From the NCBI GenBank assembly GCA_003013855.2, contig ML058406.1, forward strand, positions 496,001 through 560,000: DNA of 64,000 nucleotides. The letters are read 5' to 3'. The position numbers and the translations under genes are program-made. Source of the stretch: Liriodendron chinense. Lineage: Eukaryota; Streptophyta; Magnoliopsida; Magnoliales; Magnoliaceae. Shown piece by piece: positions 58,616 through 64,000 of the stretch; the stretch's first letter is position 1; each line of letters opens with the position of its first letter. Below the pieces are notes generated by a model. The model did no database searches. It was not told the origin of the DNA and saw only the letters and a list, made by a program, of their open reading frames with translations.

Positions 58616-60362
58616 GTTGTGATTTGAACTATTTCCCATAAGGAGAAGAATTTATATGGAGCCACAGCCCTTTCTAGACGGTTCTTGCGTAAGGAGTAGT
58701 GTCGAGCCAGCCATCGCGGTTTCCGTTCTACATGAACACCGTGCGCAATAGTGTCGGTAAGCTCTCGTGAAAACTAGAGGTCGGGCTATTGGAACAAGCC
58801 ATCTTAGATTCTTAGCAGGAGTCGAAAATCCTCATGGTGGGGAATGGACGGTCTGGATTAACGCCATACAACAAGGAGTTGGAGGTTTGAAAGGTCGGCG
58901 GAAGGTTTTACGGATGCTGTTTGAGTTGGAGTTGGAGAAGGAAACCATGACATGAACCGGAGATTCTTAGCGCGTGAGGACCATTGGAGACCTGGGTGGG
59001 GTCCACACGAATGCCCGGAAGAAATTTGGTCCATCCATGAAGGTCAGATCCACCGATCTTGGGATCTTTATTATCGGGCGGTGATTTGCAGAATCTCCGT
59101 CCCTCGACTGATGGGAGAGAAATTTAAGAGGAGTACCAGCGTTGGGGAGAGAAAATCAATGGATGGCTTGGATTTTGCACTTGGGTCCACCTGATGGACG
59201 ACGTGGGAGGTCCAAAGACGAACAACACCCGCAGCTGTCGCACCGCTGGAGAGAAGACGATTCGTCTTCTGTAATGAACAAACGCAAGGGCAAACGCGCG
59301 GTCAAACGTGGGTTTGACCGAGCCCAACACGTGCATGCAGTGCACATGGGTCCCACCGTGATGCATATACGAAATCTACTCCGTCTAGCTGATTCAGCTC
59401 GGTCATGTTGATCATGAACTAAAAACTGAAATACATCAGTTGATAAAGTGGGCCGCAACATATTAGAAATGGATCATGAGTCACATTTAAACGTTACTTA
59501 CGCTGCAGCAACAGAGGCTAAGGTAGGTATATATATCATTAATTCCAAGTTTACCCTTTTCTTTAGTATCGACTTCCACCACCTATAGCGATCGCGTACA
59601 CCGTCAATTTTCGGTGAAACTTCATCAAGGCCTGTCATTTTTCTTTATACAGGTTAAGTTTGGGCCTTGATCTCTTACAGATGACCAAGATGCCTTTTTA
59701 GTGATCTATCACACTCGGTGATCCAAAGTGACATTTGTACATATCCAATAGAAAATTTAACCGGTAGCCTTGGTATATATCCTATGATCTTCAAAATGAT
59801 CGGTTCAGTTTGTTATTTGGGTGGCCCAATTAGCAGATACGAATTCGATGGATGGTTATATGAATGGCTAATTTTTTTCTAATTAGATGTTTATGTTCTT
59901 AAGCACAATTATGAGTTATTGCACGGTCAGTTTCTTAAACTGATATTCATAATATGGTCTTTGGATGACCTATTGGTGAGACATATACACTGTCAGATTT
60001 TAATGACTTGTCCACTCATGAAATTTCATCAGATCACAGTTTTGACGGTTGGTTAAGCATATCAATGTATGATAAATAAGATGAATGGATCAAAATGTTA
60101 AATTGATTTGTGTATGAGCAGCTATGGGGATCAAGGGTTTAGTTTACTATGATCGGCTTGTCCAAATTTGAAGTGGACGGTCAGATACCTTTACCTAGTG
60201 ATGAATAATTAATTAAATGGCTGGTTTTGATGAATAAGTGTAATTGATGGTTCATCTTGGAAATCAACGGGTTGATGAATTTATATATGCATATACTTGA
60301 ACTAATGTAATGTGCGTACTCACTTTCGTATCTACACGCACTCAAAATCTTGGGTCATTACA
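58614..60362. other. Remainder of insertion I
   Basis: No supported ORF. It includes GGGTCCAC, TGGACGG and ACGTGGG phrases reminiscent of the B U3, then AT-rich sequence up to the CATTACA end. Confidence 0.5.
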
Positions 60363-60976
60363 AGCTTGTAGCCAATTTCATGTTTGATTTAGTTTAATTC
60401 AAGTAGTTATATTTCAAGTTTGGATTTTGAATGTTCTAGTTGTTGAAGTTGGTAGTTTATATGTTTTATGAGAGTTCATGTGCTCCGGACATGGATTCCT
60501 TGCAATTCTCTCAGATTATCATGTTTTGCTTGTTCAGATTTGAATTATAGTAACCCTTGAGCAGGCCATAGTCCATAGGCATGGCTGTTACTCCGAAGGC
60601 TATGAGTTTGAATTCTACATGTGTTGAATGGGACTAGAACTTGGAAGTTCAACTTGAGTGGGATTGAATGTGCTCCAAAGCTTTATTTTCCAACTAGATG
60701 AGAGATAGGACTTCAAATCTAGTTGTGCTCTATGCTTGGATTGATTGGATTGACATTGGATTGCTACAAGTGGATCCTTGAATGCCTTAGTACCTTAATT
60801 ACTGAATTTTCCTGAGTTATTGTTTTAGCATACTTATCTCAATTGAATTTTTAAATCACTGCAAACGTGAGTTGCTGGAATAGTTTGGAACTTATTTTCC
60901 AATTCCCTGTGGATCGACCTCGGTCTTACCGAGAATTATTACTACATCGCAGCCTTGCACTTGAGGCGTGCGAACA
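60363..60976 (+). repeat. 3' LTR of element E, second part
   Basis: Begins with the AGCTT duplication and continues the LTR from GTAGCCAATTTCATG. It includes the U5 hairpin at 60919-60933 and ends GCGAACA. Confidence 0.9.
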
Positions 60977-62480
60977 ACATTCATAGTAAAAATGTGATCC
61001 AAGGATCAATCGATTAGCCTTTGTGATCAATCGTTAGACCACAAATTTGTCCAACAAATTTCAAGTATAAAATCCTATTTGTGATTGATCGGTGGGGCCT
61101 TTGCGATCAATCGTTGGACCTCAAATATGTCCAGTAAGCACATCTGCCAAAATCGCACTTGCGATTGATCGGCTGGCCGGTCGATCAATCGACCTGGACG
61201 GGCGATCAATCGATTAGGGCCATTTTTGTCCAGCAAGCTTATTTTCTGCAAAATTGCTATTTGCAATCAATCGGTGCTTTGATAGATCAATCGACAACTA
61301 GCCGTTTTATATCCATTGAAGCCTGATTCTTGGAGTCTATAAAGGCATATCTTGAGGCCTTTAATAGATAAACTTGCACACCCATTGAGAGGACTGGAAG
61401 GGGCAATTAAGAGCATTATCTAACCTTCCTTTGCTCATCATTTTTTAGAATTCATTACTCAAACCAAGTGATTCATGACAGTTCAATGAGCATTCAAAGC
61501 TCTGTTTGAAGTATGAACTCAAGCAAAGTATTCATGGCTGACCTAACCCATCGTGTTGAATCCTTTGGTCATCAATAGCCATTGAATACTTAGAGTTGAT
61601 AGTTCCTATCATTTTCATTGGATTGAATAGGCAAAGAGAACTCCAACACCTCCTCCCACCTACCCGGCATTAGTCTAGGAACATCATATGCATTGGTAGC
61701 TGATCGTGGGAGCTTGAAAAAGGAGCTGAAGCATTCGTGGAAGCTGAAGCTACTCAACGACGCTGAATCGGGGCTCATCTCTTGTAAGTGGTTAATCTTA
61801 TAGAGTCCATTGTATGATTCCCCCTTCATGTTGAGATTGGGGTCTAGAGATTGTGACCCAATCTCAAAGTTGTCCTTGGGTAAGACGAGGTGGTTCTTGT
61901 GTAGGACATGGAAGTCCTTTTATAGGCTTCCAACACGGGAGAATACGTGGGTGTCCTTGAGTAGGACTTATGGAAGTCCTTGTGTAGGCATTAACCTTGT
62001 GTAGGTTGTAAAGGTTGAGAGGAGAACCTCATTTAAAACCTCCGATAGTGAATGCCGATGTACTCAAAGGAGTTGAGTTCTTGATCCGGGAGTGGAGTAG
62101 ACTCATCGTCGAACCACTATACATCGTGTATATTATGGTGAATGCATTTTGTCTATTATTATGTGTTGTTGATTAATTATGAGTGCTTAACTGAATGCCC
62201 ATCTCATGTTTGACAAAATGCCCATATGCCATCTATGAAAGATTAGTACAAGCATGCATATCAACTGTTTGATCAAATGCTTCACTTAGTATAGTTGATC
62301 ATTTAGAAAGACCTTATATGATCTATTTACTTGCATTTACATATATTAAATTGGTAAATTGATTTATGAATGCTCTTGAGTTTTTAATTGGCAAGGAATT
62401 TGTAAAAGTCCTATTCACCCCCTTTTAGGACATAAGCATACCTTCAACTTATCTCAATAGCAGTATAAACCGCAATTCCA
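60977..62480 (+). repeat. 3' LTR of element D, second part
   Basis: Resumes at ACATTCATAG and holds the GATCAATCG array (61000-61300), TATAAAGG at 61338-61345, one 62-bp unit near 61910, and the end ACCGCAATTCCA. Confidence 0.9.
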
Positions 62481-62485
62481 CCATG

Positions 62486-63083
62486 AGGACCCTCTAGTAA
62501 CGCTCTTGCGTTTCAAGATGGGCCTTCGTGCGAATCGTCAGTGCGAGCTTATGACTCGGCCCTTTAACGGACTTGGATGAAGCATATCAAGTTGTGAAGA
62601 AACTGGAGTAATACTTGAAAGCTCCTGTCATTAGACGTTTTGAGTCCCGAGACTCTAATGCTAAATTTTGGTTCCCAAGGAACTATACCTTACATTAGAA
62701 GTCAACCTAGAGCGCAGGCGACTGTTTCGCCTAAGCCTAGGGAGGACAAGGGCAAAGAGGTTCTTGGTGCCGGTCCTAGCGGGGGTAGCCAAATTAGGTG
62801 CTACGAATATGGGAATATCGGTCATATGTCCAATCAGTGTCCTACGAAGAACTGTGAAAAAGCCTTACTTGTAGGCTAGTCCCACAAGGGTTTTGATGAC
62901 CAGGGTGATTATGAAGTAGAAGAATGTCACCCTGAAAGAGGTCTTACTGATGAAGACAAAGTAGGCGATGAAGCAACGCTTGCAGTAGTCAGGCGTGTGC
63001 TATCTTAGTCTAGGACTAATATTAATTGGTGTCGAAACACTCTCTTCTATACTCTTGCCAAGTGTGGAGAGAAAAATTGTAAG
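62486..63083 (+). pseudogene. gag: gag, C-terminal part with zinc knuckle, element C
   Basis: Reads the end of the capsid region (FKMGLR, then LDEAYQVVKKLE) in shifted frames. From 62640 one frame leads into protease. The knuckle is CYEYGNIGHMSNQC, where Tyr replaces the second Cys and would break zinc binding. TAG stops at about 62877 and 63006 sit at likely Gln codons. Confidence 0.8.
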
Positions 63084-63443
63084 GTGATAGTGGACAGTGG
63101 AAGTTGTCAGAATGTGATTTCCGCTAACACCTTAGATCGTCTAAAATTAAAATCCACACCTCATCCTGACCCATGCAAAGTTTCTTGGGTTGATAAAACA
63201 TCTCTTCCTGTCACCCATCAGTGCTTAGTTCCTATCGAGTTTGGGTCATACAGGGAGTCCCTATGGTGTGATGTGATACCTATGGATGTTGGACATATTA
63301 TCCTAGGTAGGTCGTGGCTATTCGACAATGACATCACGATCTTTGGTCGTTCGAATGCATGTACCTTCATGCATAACGGTAAAAAGATCAAACTTAATTC
63401 TATGCCACCTGAAAGCACACTAGGGAAGAAGAAGGATGAATAG
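63084..63443 (+). pseudogene. Aspartic protease, element C
   Basis: IVDSGSCQNVIS gives the DSG active site. WCDVIPMDVGHIILGRSWLFD is the second conserved protease region (ILGR). Both resemble chromovirus-type protease. The frame stops at 63441 before RT, and LTR L is inserted 150 bp later. Confidence 0.85.
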
Positions 63444-63591
63444 GCGAGTGAGCCTAAGGAGGTGAGGAAATCCAATCCTAAGTCTCTTCACATAATCAAT
63501 GCGAGAGAGTTCAAGAAAGAGACTAAGGAGGACTCCATGGTGTATGCCCTTGTGGCAAGAGAGATTACACCTGAGGTTCCATCAAAGTTAC

Positions 63592-64000
63592 TGTTCGCTT
63601 CCCCAAGTGTAGGGTTGTGATGTAGTAATAATCTCGGTAAGACCGAGGTCAATCCACAGGGACTTGTGCAGGAATTCACAAAAACACTTCCAATGGTTTC
63701 TACTTAAGAACTAACTAAATAGATTTTAGGAAATTGATGTAGATAGATGCTTTGAACTAAACTGAAGATAATTAATAATAAAAAGGCACTAGGGGTTCAA
63801 GGATCCACTTGTAGCAATCCTCGATGCTTAATTCGCCGTGGTTTTTCACTTTCTCAACTATAATCGAAATTAAGTTCTATCTAGTCGGATGATGGAGCAG
63901 TTAAAACAAGCAATCTGGCATATGTGTGAATTATGTACATGATTCTCTCAATTCAAGCTAGGACTTCAGCACACTCAATTGCATAGGTCAGTCCTAATTC
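63592..64000 (-). repeat. Athila-like LTR L (runs off the window)
   Basis: Minus-oriented LTR starting at its U5 end with TGTTCGCTTCCCC, closest to G. U5 hairpin at 63633-63647. The target duplication would be GTTAC (63587-63591), but its partner is outside. It could be the 3' LTR of a full element or a solo LTR. Confidence 0.85.

Larger units (their letters stand above)
50065..60362 (+). mobile_element. Insertion I: solo-LTR-like element, chromovirus-type ends
   Basis: Flanked by AGCTT (50060-50064 and 60363-60367). It starts TGTAACGCCCCCAAAATTC and ends GGGTCATTACA. These ends are partly inverted copies of each other, a style common in plant chromovirus LTRs. Its own sequence, 50065-51021 and 58228-60362 (about 3.1 kb), has no primer site, polypurine tract or retroviral ORF, so a large solo LTR is the best reading. 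Orientation is uncertain. Element J lies inside it. Confidence 0.65.
40995..60976 (+). mobile_element. Element E: decayed Athila-like element
   Basis: Left LTR 40995-42412; internal 42413-49276; right LTR 49277-50064 resumed at 60363-60976. Inserted in the 3' LTR of D. The target duplication is not clean: GATTT before and ACATT after, compared with GCATT in the undisturbed D LTR. Full Athila gene order is present on the plus strand, with many stops and frameshifts. Confidence 0.9.
19363..62480 (+). mobile_element. Element D: Sirevirus-like copia element, host of the large nest
   Basis: Ends TG...CA with identical target duplications CCATG (19358-19362 and 62481-62485) inside the gag of C. 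Own sequence: LTR 19363-21410, internal 21411-24790, 26180-27522 and 39895-40592, LTR 40593-40994 plus 60977-62480. It carries a copia-type gag and an envelope-like ORF, but no protease, integrase or RT could be found, so it was non-autonomous. F, G (with H) and E (with I and J) are nested inside. Confidence 0.9.
62481..63591 (+). mobile_element. Element C, 3' continuation
   Basis: Starts with the CCATG duplication and continues gag, then protease, up to the insertion point of LTR L. RT and later genes lie outside the window or beyond L. Confidence 0.85.

Noticed and set aside
58389..58616. ORF of Phe, Leu and Ser repeats resembling a membrane protein
   Set aside because: Produced by a CT microsatellite; not a gene.

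Overview
The window is 64 kb of angiosperm nuclear DNA made almost entirely of nested LTR retrotransposons. No ordinary host gene, tRNA or rRNA gene is visible. The plant assignment rests on Athila-like Ty3/gypsy elements primed by tRNA-Asp, a Sirevirus-like Ty1/copia element with an envelope-like ORF, a chromovirus-like gypsy element primed by initiator-Met tRNA, and the C-to-T decay typical of methylated plant repeats. The species cannot be named from the sequence.

Layout. Element A (1-6393, minus) is a non-autonomous Athila-like element with gag and protease but no reverse transcriptase. It sits in the LTR of element B (6394-13065). B has an inverted, palindromic structure: two near-identical 1.44 kb arms, each carrying LTR, primer site and gag start, face each other across a 1.56 kb loop holding an intact 483-codon ORF. 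From 13066 to about 17080 there is repeat-rich DNA without recognisable genes: a 70-bp tandem repeat and a long zone dense in CATGTG. An LTR fragment (K, to 17462) follows. Element C (17479 onward, plus) is a chromovirus-like element whose gag is split by a 43 kb nest and resumes at 62481.

The nest. D (19363-62480, TSD CCATG) is a Sirevirus-like element with gag and envelope-like remnants but no pol. D received solo LTR F (24791-26174, TSD AGCTT) and the near-complete Athila-like element G (27523-39889, minus, TSD CATAA). G was itself hit by the copia-type solo LTR H (30796-32799, TSD CACCG). The 3' LTR of D received the decayed Athila-like element E (40995-60976). The 3' LTR of E received the solo-LTR-like I (50065-60362, TSD AGCTT), and I contains the non-autonomous Athila-like element J (51022-58227). 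Another Athila-like LTR (L) starts at 63592 inside C and runs off the window.

How the parts work together. G, and E before decay, encode gag, protease, RT, RNase H and integrase. A, B and J lack some or all enzymes but keep the same primer site, polypurine tracts, 3' module and LTR ends, so they look like parasites of G/E-type machinery. The LTRs look modular: conserved ends and conserved leader hairpins flank a variable U3 block. In most families that block is an array of short, often palindromic, repeats just upstream of the TATA box. The same palindrome core, GACCGGTC, occurs in both gypsy (A, E, F, G, J) and copia-type (H) LTRs, and a second core, GATCAATCG, in both D (copia) and K (gypsy-like). 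This cross-superfamily sharing is the most interesting signal in the window.
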